Below are positions 1 to 10,559 of a stretch of 64,000 bases of DNA, piece after piece. Origin of the DNA: Symsagittifera roscoffensis (taxonomy: Eukaryota > Xenacoelomorpha > Acoela > Convolutidae); NCBI RefSeq assembly GCF_963678635.1, contig NC_087065.1, positions 41,667,430 to 41,731,429 of the forward strand. Direction: 5' to 3'. The position numbers and the translations under genes were made by a program. Position 1 is the stretch's first letter, and every line of letters starts with the position of its first letter. Below the pieces are notes generated by a model. It searched no databases. It was not told where the DNA came from and was given only the letters and a program-made list of their open reading frames with translations.

Positions 1-1289
1 GCATGACCATTAGAAGCATAAGCAGTTACACAGAGGTGGAGTTAGCGAGAACACAACAAAAAGTATATCTAAAAAGGCAATAAAAAATTAGAAATAAGCC
101 TCGAACTTAAAAAAAAATCGGATACCTCTGAGATTCGAAAATGCGACTAAGAGATTAAGAGTCTTAAATACTAACAACTCAAATACGGAAGTTTAATAGA
201 TACCAAACACTAGCCAGAACAAATAAAGCAGAGAACAAATGCTATGCAATTTTCAATGCTACAGCGAATTTTTCCAATAGATAACAATAGAAGACGCCCA
301 AATGGAAAAAACAATTAAGAAAAAAAGCATTTCAAAAACCTTCAACCAAACCACAACCATCTTGAATCTTTGGCATCATTCGCCAAAGACCTTGGTAGAT
401 AGAACAGTCAAGTCAAAATAGCAGCCAAAAACTTTCCGGAACGTTTTTTTTTTTTTGGACAATTTTAGTAATTAAAATGCTACTTTGTGCCATCACCTTG
501 AAGAGATTTAAACTGAAATTTTCTAAATCTATTCGAGACGCTAAGATGCTGCTTGAAAGCAATTGCACACACTGAAAAGCAAACAAACAAATCAGAAAAA
601 ATGCACCGAAAAAAAACTGAAAACTAACTCATTTTTTTCAAAAACCAATTCAAAACTTTGTCTTTTCAAACGGTAAATATTTCGCGTGTAAAAAAAAACA
701 AAATAAAAAACACTTCACTACGTTTACCGTCTTCAAATCAAATCAAAAAAGTGTCTCAAAAACTTTTTAAAAAGTTACTAAAATAAAACATCCGGCAAAT
801 GAGCCGACAAAAATTGAAACGAAATTCATAAAGCCTATTAAAAGCTGAAAACTATTTTAGCTTTAGACCCAGACCTACTGAAAAACCTGTTAAAAACGCA
901 ACTTGGATAGAAGTTGAGCTCCTCTACAATTTAAGATCCTGTGAACAAAGTTATTTACAGCGAAAGACAAACAACTCAAAGATGTGTCGAAGAAAATACT
1001 GTTGTTTCCGTTTGACAATGTTTGGACAACTGTTGAAAAAAGCGTCTAACTTTATCGAAATAAGTTAGTTAACTATATGGTATTCACAAAATGGAAAACA
1101 CCAACAATGCGGTACCAAAATATGCGAAAAAATTATGATATGGGGTGCTCTTAGCATGACGTGTTTCACTTAAAAATAAAAGAGGAGCACCAACAATGAG
1201 TGGTCCAAAGTTTTGTTAAAATCCATCATAGTTTCTTCCTTATACATCCATACTGTTTCCCAATGGTTGTATTCTTCAACAGGACGAAG
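1..1289. other. AT-rich non-coding stretch with a SINE-like fragment
   Basis: No coding pattern was found on either strand. About 95-275 resembles the SINE-like repeats at 56462-56650 and 57290-57480 (shared pieces: gattcgaa, aaataaagcagagaaca, caatgctacag). The rest is unassigned AT-rich DNA. The same stretch recurs at 10986-12270. Confidence 0.6.
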
Positions 1290-1297
1290 CTTTAGCG
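1290..1297. repeat. 8-bp target duplication (CTTTAGCG), left copy
   Basis: CTTTAGCG immediately precedes the TAGTG terminus of the MITE. The same octamer occurs at 5328-5335, beyond the retrotransposon, where it is the MITE's original right-hand flank. Eight-base duplications are typical of hAT transposons. In copy 2 the octamer lies at 12271-12278 and 16687-16694. Confidence 0.75.
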
Positions 1298-1708
1298 TAG
1301 TGTTGCAACAATAGTTCGAAGGTTCATTCGCAAGATTGACGTTCGAATGCTGATTTCATCATTCGAATATAGATTATTCTAGAACAAAAATGTCATGTGA
1401 GTGTGAATAATTGCAATTCACACATGCTGCTCGGTAATTGGTTGAAGAAGGATCAAAATCGCATCGGCTTTTGTTTAATTCAGTTCAAAATGATTGAAGT
1501 GAATTATAGCTGCTGCTAACCATGTGTGATAATTGGAATTTGTTAACTACGTGACTCGAAATTGAATATTTCGATTACTTTTTTGCGAAGGTTCCAGTTT
1601 TTTTTGTGGAAAAAAATTGCTGCTCTGGGAAGTTCAACATTCGAATGAACGTTCGAATGTTCGTGTCAAACGTTCGAAATGTTGATTTGAACATTTGTTG
1701 CAACACTA
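1298..1708. mobile_element. hAT-like MITE (non-autonomous), copy 1
   Basis: A 411-bp element bounded by terminal inverted repeats, TAGTGTTGCAACAA at the left and its near-perfect reverse complement ending at 1708. Sub-terminal inverted ttcgaa-rich segments follow on both sides, so much of the element could fold back. The termini fit the loose hAT pattern (YARNG) and the left flank is an 8-bp target duplication. No transposase is encoded. A retrotransposon has inserted at its right edge. The in-frame extension 1606-1708 upstream of the retrotransposon reading frame is MITE sequence and not part of that protein. Confidence 0.75.
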
Positions 1709-1714
1709 CTTTAG
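1703..1714. repeat. 12-bp target duplication of the retrotransposon, left copy
   Basis: ACACTACTTTAG occurs here and again at 5322-5333. It spans the last six bases of the MITE and the first six of the MITE's octamer, so the retrotransposon integrated across the MITE's right boundary. The exact length is ambiguous because the retrotransposon tail is itself an AC repeat. In copy 2 the pair lies at 12684-12695 and 16681-16692. Confidence 0.75.
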
Positions 1715-1728
1715 GTCTGCCATTGTGT

Positions 1729-2604
1729 ATGCCTTCCGGTCACAAGACCTCGGCGGCAGATGTGGGGAGCAATCCCTCCAAATTCCACGGCCCAAGTGTA
1801 CCCACCGGAGGAATGGTGTTTGTGCCATGGTGTCCAGAGTACGCCGCTGACCTGCGACATCTTATAACTCAAGCGGGCGATATTGAGAAGAACCCAGGCC
1901 CCGACACCTGCCCACTTTGCAACAAGAGAGCCCGGTACGACTGCCTGAGATGCGGAGACTGTCGGTTGTGGCATCATACAAGTTGCTTGAAGATGACGTG
2001 CGCCGAAATCAAGAGCTGGTCTACTTGGCGATGGCACTGTGGCTGCAGAGACCCCCCTCAAGACAATAAACCCAACACTGCAAGGAGGACAGCAGACAGA
2101 GTGGCTCAGCTAAAACCTCGTCAGCAGCCTCCTACCCAGGGCAAGGCAGCTTCTATCCTGCAACTTAACATTGATGGCTGGCGCGGCAAGAACACAGTCC
2201 TCAACAAGATCCTGGATGAGCTGAAACCCGTGGTAGTGGTGCTGCAAGAAACCAAACTGAAGAAGAAAACAGAAGCTCCGAAAGTGCCCAACTACACGGC
2301 CATCACAGAAGAAAGAAAGGTCCACAGAACACAGGCGAGTGAGCTCCCCCAGAGCGGCTTAGCCATCCTGATTTGCAACACGGTGACAGTCAAGAAGGTT
2401 CTCGGTTCATTGACGACACCGCATCGAGCGGCCTTGGAGACACTCGGCGTCCGAGTTCAGTTCCAGAAAGGCGAATTGGACATCTGGAACATCTACAGGC
2501 CCCCCGCGCGCGACGAAAGAGCACTGGCCCGACACGGAGAGCACTGTGATCTGCTCCGACGTTTCCTGGGACGACCTGCTGACTACGGACACCCTCGGAG
2601 ATGA
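1729..2604 (+). pseudogene. Retrotransposon N-terminal part: 2A-like peptide, PHD finger, AP endonuclease (5' half)
   Basis: The reading frame starts at the first ATG inside the element (1729); the open frame extends to 1606, but that part is MITE. About 50 residues precede a 2A-like motif (DIEKNPGP, 1879-1902). A Cys/His cluster follows at about 1909-2046 (CPLC, CLRC, C, HH..C, CGC), fitting a PHD-type finger. From about 2155 an AP-endonuclease-like domain begins: LQLNIDG, LQETKL (catalytic Glu), then NIYRPP. The GDFN-type motif expected next is missing; the frame runs off at about 2515-2545 and stops at 2604. The endonuclease would nick target DNA for target-primed reverse transcription. 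The product would be truncated. Confidence 0.8.
1879..1902 (+). other. 2A-like ribosome-skipping peptide motif
   Basis: The frame reads DIEKNPGP, matching the 2A consensus DxExNPGP, and is preceded by LITQAG. In 2A peptides the ribosome skips the Gly-Pro bond and releases the upstream chain. The motif is known from picornaviruses and also near the N-termini of several animal and trypanosome non-LTR retrotransposons. Here it sits about 58 residues from the first in-element Met, directly before the zinc finger. Activity is inferred. Confidence 0.75.
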
Positions 2605-2848
2605 GCTGGACGAGTGGCTTACCGACAGACACTTCACGACCCTGAACAACGCGCCAACTAGAGTTTCAGGAAGAGGAGCCGCCTCGTCGCCTGACGTCAC
2701 CCTCGTGAAGACCAGGAGGGCCCACCTCTTCAACTGGAAGGTCCTTGACTCTATCGGCTCTGATCACCTGCCGCTGCTGATTTCGACGGATCAGAAGACC
2801 GAAGAGAGACGTCCGTCGAAGAGACTGAACTACACGAAGACAGACTAG
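2546..2848 (+). pseudogene. Retrotransposon endonuclease, 3' half (frame-shifted)
   Basis: This continues the endonuclease in a different frame. It begins around VICSDVSWDD, which looks like a decayed GDFN-AHH-SWD region that has lost several codons. It then shows conserved AP-endonuclease motifs SSPDVTLV and SDHLPL near the C-terminus of the domain. The frame stops at the TAG just before 2850, where the reverse transcriptase frame takes over. The loss of the GDFN motif alone would make the endonuclease doubtful. Confidence 0.7.
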
Positions 2849-2849
2849 G

Positions 2850-4199
2850 ATGTCTACAAGCAGACCTGCAACCAGCAATAAGAGGCCCGAGCAGTCCCTT
2901 GACAAAGACTGCAAGAAGTTCACTGAGATGATTCTTCAAGCCGCCAAGAAGTCTACTCCCTCCTCCTCCGGGAAGGCCTCGAAGCCATGGTGGAACGAGA
3001 AGTGTGCAGCGCCGAAGAGAGAATGCAACCAGGCACTGAGAAGACTGAGGACGAGCAGGACGGAGGAAGCCATCAGCATCTACCAGCAGGCTCGCCTCGA
3101 CCTGGAGAAGACAATCATCACCGAGAAAGGAGAGTCATGGAAGTCCTTCGCTTCGGAGCTGACACCGTCCATCCCTTCCACGAAAGTGTGGAACACGATG
3201 AAGGCGATGGACGGCAGGAGCAGAAGCAACTTGCCCGGTGTTCCGATCATCGAAGACGGAAAAGAGAGGGCCATCGAACGCGAGAAAGCCGAGGCGACTG
3301 TGAAAGCGTACGCCAGGGTTAGCCGTCTGAAAGTGGAGAGAGTCCACGAGAAGGACGCCTACAACAAGGACCGCAGAGCAGTTACCGCCCCCATCGAAGA
3401 AGAAGATTTCACTATGGACGAGCTGATTAGTGTCACGAGCAAGCTGAAGAAGAACGCCCCCGGAGCAGACGAGATCCATCCGATGACCCTCAAGCACCTT
3501 CCCGCGGCAGGTAGAGAACGCCTTCTCGACATCCTGAACAGAAGTTGGAGAGAAGGAAGAGTGCCAGCGAACTGGAGAAGAGCCATCATCGTGCCGATCT
3601 TGAAGAAGAACAAGCCTCCCAACCAGGTGAAGAGCTACAGACCCGTCTCCCTGCTCTCAGTGACCTCCAAAGTCATGGAGACGATAATCACGAAGAGATT
3701 GAAGAAATGGGCATGGGATAACAAGATCATCCCCGAGCAGCAGTCCGGTTTCCAACCGAGGAGGAGCACCTTGGACGTCATCGCTAGCGTCACCCAGAGA
3801 GCGTTTGATGGGCTACAACACAGAAAGAGATCACTTGTAGTTGGCATTGACTTCCGCGCCGCCTTCGACCGCGTCTGGCGGACCGGCCTCCTGAGAGACC
3901 TGGCCACGTACGGGTGTCCTCCCATGACCCTCCACTGGATCAGAGCCTGGCTGACAGATAGAGTATCAGCCGTCAGGTGGAACGAAAGCACCAGCTCCTA
4001 CAAGGTCTTTCAACAAGGAGTCCCGCAAGGCAGTCCCCTGTCGCCCTTGCTGTTCTGCCTTGCCACTGCCTCTCTCCCCCCGATGATCCAGGCTGCTGCC
4101 CCCGAGACGACAGTTGACATCTTTGCCGACGACCTGACAGCCGTGACCCAGGACCAGAGGTGGCGGCCGCGAAAATGCAACCTGCCCTGGATTGCATAG
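2850..4199 (+). pseudogene. Retrotransposon reverse transcriptase, copy 1
   Basis: A 449-codon open stretch. The first ~190 residues are the usual basic linker (KPWWN near residue 46). The reverse transcriptase follows: NAPGADEI, a YRPVSLLS motif, SGFQPRRST, motif A GIDFRAAFD (catalytic Asp about residue 334), GVPQGSPLSPLLF (motif B), and FADD at residues 425-428 (4122-4133), the catalytic Asp pair. All core motifs look intact. The frame is lost about 10-15 codons after FADD and ends at 4199; the thumb continues in another frame from about 4175. The initiator ATG at 2850 is just where the frame opens, and in the ancestral element this was probably continuous with the endonuclease. Confidence 0.85.
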
Positions 4200-5264
4200 G
4201 AAAATGGGCCGAAGACCACTACATGAAGATCGACCTGGACGCTGGCAAGACTGAAGCACTGGTTATCTCTGGCCCCGCGCGAGACTGAGGGGAAGTCTCA
4301 ACCTCTCCTGAAGATCTACGACAAGCAAGTCAACTACAGCAAGAACCCCGTGTCGCTGGGTATCACCCTCGACCCCCAGCTGAATTTCACAGAACACACG
4401 AAGCAAGCCATAAAGAAGATGCAGAACAGAACGAAGATCCTACTCGCCCTCAGTGGAAAAGACTGGGGCTTGAAGGCCAAGGACCTCCGCCAACTTTACG
4501 ACGGGTACGTCAGACCGAGCGGCACGTACGGCGTTGGAGTTTTCTTTCCTTTCCTGAGCGATACAAGCGCAGCGAGCATTGAATCATCGAACTATGCAGC
4601 GGCGAGAATTATAGTGGGCGCCCCAGCAGGTTCACCAGCCCGACAGACGAGAACTGAAGCAGGTCTGCCGAGAATTCGCACCATCGCCGAAGCAGAAGGA
4701 GCCAACCTGCTGTCGAAGATCGAGTGCCTGCCAGAATGCCACCACTTGAAGCCCCTACTCACGCCTGTCTCCAGACCCCGCCTGAAATCGAGAGGAGAAA
4801 CTACTTTCAGACCCGACTGGAGATCGGTCAGCAGGAAGAGACTAGCCAAAGTTGGCCCAGGACAATGCGTGAGACACAAGATCAGAGACGACACCATCGA
4901 CACCGAAGACCAATTTTACTATGACAACATGGACCAAGAAGGCTTTCACGCCAGAGCAACAAAAGGCAAGAGACTCCCACAAGACGAAAACAGAACCCAT
5001 AAAGAAGAAATCACGCTACACCAGCTGAGACTGAACAGAGCACCCTGGCTCCAACAGGTCGCACACCGCTTCGGGCGGGAAAAATCGGATATTTGCCCAC
5101 ACTGCGACGCAAACGAGCCTGAGAGTGCCGAACATATGCTAGTCAGGTGCCAGAAAAGGAATGAAGAAAGACAAGAAACCCTCGAAGACAACCCGTCGGT
5201 CACGGCCCTCCAAGACAACCCCGACAGAATTATCTACTTCCTCCGGCAGATAGGGAGACTCTAA
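4175..5264 (+). pseudogene. Retrotransposon C-terminal region with CCHC-like zinc motif, copy 1
   Basis: Two frames carry the rest of the polyprotein. At 4175-4291 the frame encodes the reverse transcriptase thumb start (ALDCIGKWAEDHYMKI...KTEALVIS). A shift near 4272-4280 leads to the frame at 4281-5264, which reads LGITLDPQLNFTEH and RQLYDGYVRPSGTYG, typical of I/Jockey/Ingi-type elements. Near the end are LHQLRLNRAPW and a zinc motif CPHC...EHMLVRC (C-x2-C-x11-H-x4-C). No RNase H motifs are visible. The stop at 5262-5264 is followed by a short 3' UTR and the AC tail. Confidence 0.8.
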
Positions 5265-5297
5265 TCTCCCCCCTGATCATCAAAGAGGGCGCTGACA

Positions 5298-5327
5298 ACA
5301 CACACATACACACACACACACACACTA
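5298..5327 (+). repeat. (AC)n tail of the retrotransposon, copy 1
   Basis: An AC-dinucleotide run with one AT interruption, about 35 bases after the stop codon and right up to the target duplication. Short microsatellite tails instead of poly(A) are common in several non-LTR clades. The equivalent in copy 2 is about 16657-16686. Confidence 0.75.
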
Positions 5328-5333
5328 CTTTAG
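5322..5333. repeat. 12-bp target duplication of the retrotransposon, right copy
   Basis: ACACTACTTTAG again, followed by CG, which completes the MITE's CTTTAGCG octamer. This restores the MITE's expected right flank if the retrotransposon is mentally removed. Confidence 0.75.
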
Positions 5334-5914
5334 CGCACACATTCAGATACACCAAAAACTGGATATCCCAACTGGGTGCAAATTTTGCAATGGCCACCCA
5401 ATTCAGCTACTTTCTCCAATTGAGATGAGAATCTTTTGGTTATTCTAAGGGACTAAATTTAATCAAAAAGTCCATTCCGAAAAAAAAACAATTAACTGAG
5501 AAAAGTCAGCATGTGGTGACCTCAGAATTTGAGTTCAATTTTATGCATTCATTCACAAACACCTACTGTAACTGCAAAAAAAGTGGAGCATCAACAATGA
5601 ATGGTTCAAAGTTATGTGAAATACTTTGTAAATAAAAAATGTACATAGAAACGAGTCTTTTCCACTGTATATAGACACAAAAAACCACTGCACTAGGTAG
5701 GAAACACAATTAGACGCTAGTAGACTACCATGTCGAAAATTGGGGACAAACAACAATTTCATTTATCCTTTCATCCTGTAGCAAAATTCTTTACGGGATT
5801 TAAGCCTACTACCCGGTTGCAATACCAGATTGAGGATAAAAAATAAAACTTAATACCCATGTAGTAAATAAGTGAACCTTTCAAGCGAGTTTTCTCGACA
5901 CCCAAGAGAATATA

Positions 5915-5917
<3 letters not shown>

Positions 5918-5962
<45 letters not shown>
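5918..5962. repeat. (GA)n microsatellite, copy 1
   Basis: A nearly pure GA run interrupted once by AAAG. Confidence 0.95.
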
Positions 5963-6769
5963 CCGTATATGACGCTCAACTTGCTTGCTTGCCAATTTTT
6001 TTGAGGTTATCAAAAATTGAGCAAAAAAAATAACTCTAGGCTATAGTTCTTAGTCACTTAGCATGGTCCAAACAATAATACAGTACGACATCACCAAAAC
6101 GATCAGTTCGATTATATTAGTGTAGGGTTCAATGATAATGAGGGTTCTTTGTTAGGTCAGCCTCCTAGCGAAATACGTCCGTGGTCAAATCAATTAGACA
6201 GCTGAAAAATATCCGATGTTGTCTTACTCTTTGGCGTTGTAGGACGTCTTGCGTTCTGTACCTCGTGAGGGGAAGCTGGGCAGGATGGAAGCAACCACTT
6301 CCCTGTAGTTCTGGTCTTCTATATTGCTACAGTCAACTAAAATGGTTTCACCTCTCGCTATACACGAATACGCAATCATCTCAATTAATCTGAAAATATA
6401 ATAAAAATAGATGGCTTTATTGCACATGTACTTCTTGTCATTATAGCAACTTCTGTCAACTCTTTAAAATACTCAAAAAATGAGAACAAATACACGGGCA
6501 AAAAATCAGAACACCTTAGTCAAAAATACTGATCGTTATATCAGGTCGATGGTTGTGAAAATCAAGGTCTAACATCAGCCAAATAACACCACAGTTACCT
6601 TGAAAAAGATAGAGAGGACATTTGAAGAGAGCGACATCAAAAAATTCAATCTTGAAAAAATTGTATATCTGCATATCATCAAGTACTAGCGAGTACCGCA
6701 CCTCCGGTGCTTCGAATTTTTAACAACTCATAAAAAACCGTAAATATTGGAAAAAAAATCAGCATCTTT

Positions 6770-7990
6770 TGAGTGTACTCTGACAGCACCAAATTACAGG
6801 GTTGGTAATTTCAAATTTTGAAAAAAAAATTCTATACAAGTTTTTTCAATTCAAATTTTTTTAAAACCATCAAGTTTTCTATATCCAAGTTCTTTGAAAA
6901 ACTTTAGAATCTTTGAAAAATTAAGAAACATCACTTCTCGGAACCTAAAATTAATTGGGCAGTCGCATTTGGACGCAAGATTTGCAACTCCTGAGAGAGA
7001 TCTTACAGTACCCAACTACAGCGTTGGGAATTTCAAAGTTTTCTATAAACTTTTTTGAAAAAAAAAACAGAAAAAAGTCATATCTCGAAAACAGCCAAAA
7101 GACTTGAGCCGCCACAATTGGAGGCAAGATTTCTCGCAATCCCTGAGAGTTCTCAAACAGCCCCCAACTACAGGGGGTTAGGAACTTCAGAATTTGAAGA
7201 AAAAAAATAAATTTAAGTTTTCTGAAAATTTTTTGAAAAAATAACAAAAAACGTCATATCTAGAAAACTACAAAGACTTGAGCAGTCACAGTTGGAGGCA
7301 AGATTCGCAACATCTGAGACCTTGATACCACTCTGACAGCCCCGACCTAAAGGGTTGGAAAATTCAAGCTTAGAAGAAATGAAGTTAAATTTAAGTTTTC
7401 TGAAAATTTTTCAAGAAAATCACAAAAAACGTCATATCTCAAAAACTACAAGGATTTGAGCAGTCAAATTTGGAGACAAAATTCACAACTTCTGGGAGTA
7501 TCCTGAAAGAGCCTATACTTTGTAAAATTACTTATATCTAAGTTCTTTTAAAAATCTTGAAAAAAAATCCTAAAAAACATCAAATCTCGAAAACTACAAG
7601 GATTTGAGCAGTCATATTCAGGGGCAAGATTCGCAACTCCTGAGAGTACCCTCACTGATTCCAACTACAGAATTGAGATCTTCAAAGTTTTTGAAAAAAT
7701 CATTAAAAAAATGTCATATCTCGAAAACTACAAGGCTTTGAGAAGTAATATTTGGAGGCAAGATTCGCAACCCCTGAGACTACCCTGACATCCTCCAACT
7801 ACAGCATTGCGAATTTTATTTTTTCAGAAACTTTTAAAATTAAAATTATCTAGAAATTTTTGAAAAATCTCGAAAGTTGCCGCATCTCTCAACCTAAAAG
7901 AATTGCTTATTGATATATGGAGGCCGAAATCGCAACATGTGGGGAAACCGTGAAAGCATCTCACTATTGGGTTGCTACTTTCAAACTTGG
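6770..7990. repeat. Degenerate ~140-180 bp tandem repeats, copy 1
   Basis: Recurring phrases in fixed order: gtcatatctcgaaaac, then gagcagtca, ggaggcaagattcgcaac, ctgagag, ccaactacaggg, then an A/T-rich spacer. They recur with a spacing of roughly 140-180 bases (for example near 7076, 7253, 7432, 7580, 7716). The same phrases appear in an APC intron at 30520-31350. Confidence 0.75.
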
Positions 7991-10559
7991 TAAAGTTTTC
8001 AAACAGGAAAATCGAAAAAAAAAATCTTAACCATTGCAATATTCGATCTTCGGAGCGAAAGCTTATCCATCATATTTTCCCAAAGCCACTGACTTGAGAA
8101 TGAGTGAAATGACATAGAAAGAAGGAAAATAGAATAAATTTAGAGAGAAAGAGAGAAAACAAAGAGAGACTATAAACACGAGACAGAACTGGCCGATGAC
8201 AAGAAGGCCAAAAAGGACAAATCAAATAGACTGAACATGTATAAATTTTTTTTACAACTACCGAAACAAATCTTACTATCAGTATTCGATCACAGGGCAC
8301 CAAAACTAGCTTTAAAAAGCCTAGATTAAGAATTTCAATCTCTTATATTTCAAGAATTTTTTACGACTAACACTTCTTTCATTAAAAAACTCCAATTAGG
8401 GAAACTAGGCCAGGGAAATCTAAAAATTAAACTCTACTTTCGAAAAATATTCATTCAAATATTCTCACTTTTTGCACATTCACAGAAGAGTGTAACTTGA
8501 CATCCTTTTATCAAACGAATTTGAATTTAATTGAACATAGCCAACAGACAGTAAAAAAAACAATTAACTCAAGAAGTCTTTTAAAAATGACTGGCCGTTT
8601 CGAACTTAGAACTTGAATTTTTTGAATTTCGAGAACTTTTGGCTGACTCTTTTTTTCTTATAAATTAACCTATTTGAGAAATCTAAATCAATAATTAATA
8701 TTAATATTCACTGCGGAAGTCAAACTATTAAAGTCATTTTCGAATCTAGAAGTCACTCATAATTTTTCGCGCCATTTGCGCTTTCGTTATTGGATAGCGC
8801 AATTTGCCTTCCTGATAGCTAAGGAAATTGAATTGAATTTGATAAGAAAGGCGTGAACAAGGCGTGAAAGGCGTGAACAAACTTTTAGAATTTCCTTGAA
8901 AAAGAAATCAAATCTCGAAAAGTAAAGTTTGAAATTACTTCCTGGGGAAAACGAAAAATTTTCCTGGTAGAAAAGAATAAGTCGGGCCAAAAATGTTGTC
9001 TTCACTTCGTTAACTGAAACTTAAAAGCTACATTTTTGCAACAAATATGGGGAAACAACAGATATTTGAAAAATACACACCTATAAAACCGAAAAAAAAT
9101 TATTATTATTATATTAAATGTTCCAAACACTGTTTTAAGCCTAGGCCACGAAATTTGTACTGAAAGATAAATATATGTGTCTAATCAAATAACTAAACAG
9201 CTTATCTCGATTAGAAAAAAAACAACAGAAAAATTGCCAGCATATTTTAACGTAGGTAACAGAAAATGAACATAGTGGTATTAAATTGATACGACAATGA
9301 AACTACTTTATTCAGACCAGCAAAACAGGTCAATGCAAATTCTAATTTGAAATTGAAGTTTTTTCGCCTAAGCCAAGCGGGAGAAAACGCTTAAAAAGAC
9401 GTGAGTTACGCCTAAGCCAAGTGGGAAAAAACAAGGCAGATGTCAAGGTTCAATAATGAAGAATTTGTAAAGACAAAACTTGAAAATGATGAAAAATTTG
9501 TACAGAGAACAGAATAAAAAACATGTTGGGCGGAAAAAAAACTGCGGTCAGAAAAAAATTGTAAGCTATAAAGTTTAAGACCTTTTACGAAACACATAAA
9601 AACAACAAAATATTTTACCATCGAAAATACGTTAAATAATTCCACGAAGATGATGTAACTAAATCCGAAACCGTTCAATCGAGAAAAAAAAAACGAAAAT
9701 GAGCAAAAAAAATTACAGAAATTTCAATAATAGTAAAACTGCTTAAATCAATAAAAAACATGCCTTGGAAAGTAGATCCGTAAACTACCATTTAAAAAAG
9801 GTGAAATGAGCCGACGGAAACTAGGACGAAGCTCACAATGCTAAAAACCCATCTTTTTTTCATTTAAGTTTATTTGAAAAACAAGATACTACCTTAGACG
9901 AGCTTCCGAACTTATCGCAAGGGTAAAAGAGATGTTATTGATAAAACTAGCCATTTTAACTGCATAACTGGGTCGATAGGTAACTCTTTATCATTTTATT
10001 ATTCTTTATCCGCTGGGATATATAAAAATTAAAATCAAATTTCGCTTTTTTTTTGCGCCATTTTCATTTACTTGATTGGAAAAATTCTTTTAGCAAATAA
10101 ACTTGAATTTGAATTGAAAAAAAAAATGAAAATTCAAACTGCCAACTTGAGCATGATCAAATCCGGAGATTTTTGGCTGAAAAAAAAACAATCACGACCA
10201 GTATAAGTTCCTTCGATGGGTTCATAAAATTTAAGTTTAAGTTCTAAGCCAAAGTTAGAAACTATAAGAAATGAGAGCTCAATAAAAAATCACAATTTGA
10301 CACAATTTATACTCAAAGTATTAAAAAAGGAAAAACTCGTTTGAAAAGATCATTTGTTTCAAGAATCTCCAACTCAAACCATTTTTCAACAAGAGCCGAA
10401 GTTGCACTTCGCATACACAAGCAAAAAATGACCGATAACGCTACTGGGAAAAACTGCATAAGTAAAACTTTGAGTCTTCTAAATTTCTGAAGTGACCCAC
10501 GCCAATTATGACGCATTAGCAGTACCAGTCAAAACGAAACTTACCAACTAACATACCTC

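Larger units (their letters stand above)
1715..5321 (+). mobile_element. Non-LTR retrotransposon (Ingi/Vingi- or Jockey-like), copy 1
   Basis: The element is about 3.6 kb, GC-richer than its surroundings, and lacks LTRs. Domains in order: short leader, 2A-like peptide, PHD-type zinc finger, AP-like endonuclease, reverse transcriptase, and a C-terminal CCHC-like zinc motif. It ends in an AC-repeat tail instead of poly(A), and a 12-bp duplication flanks it. No RNase H was seen between the reverse transcriptase and the zinc motif. This layout resembles Ingi/Vingi elements, but the clade is my inference. The reading frame is broken near 2515-2545, 2833-2850, 4158-4172 and 4272-4280, so it is inactive. 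Only 14 bases precede the first ATG, so it may be slightly 5'-truncated. Confidence 0.85.

Noticed and set aside
1606-1708. In-frame N-terminal extension of the retrotransposon protein
   Set aside because: The sequence belongs to the MITE's right half; the retrotransposon starts at 1715 by its target duplication, so the first ATG inside it (1729) is used.
1298-5327. One single 4-kb hAT-like element with TAGTG...CACTA ends and perfect CTTTAGCG flanks
   Set aside because: The complete right inverted terminus already occurs at 1695-1708, and a 12-bp duplication brackets 1715-5321, so a nested insertion explains more.
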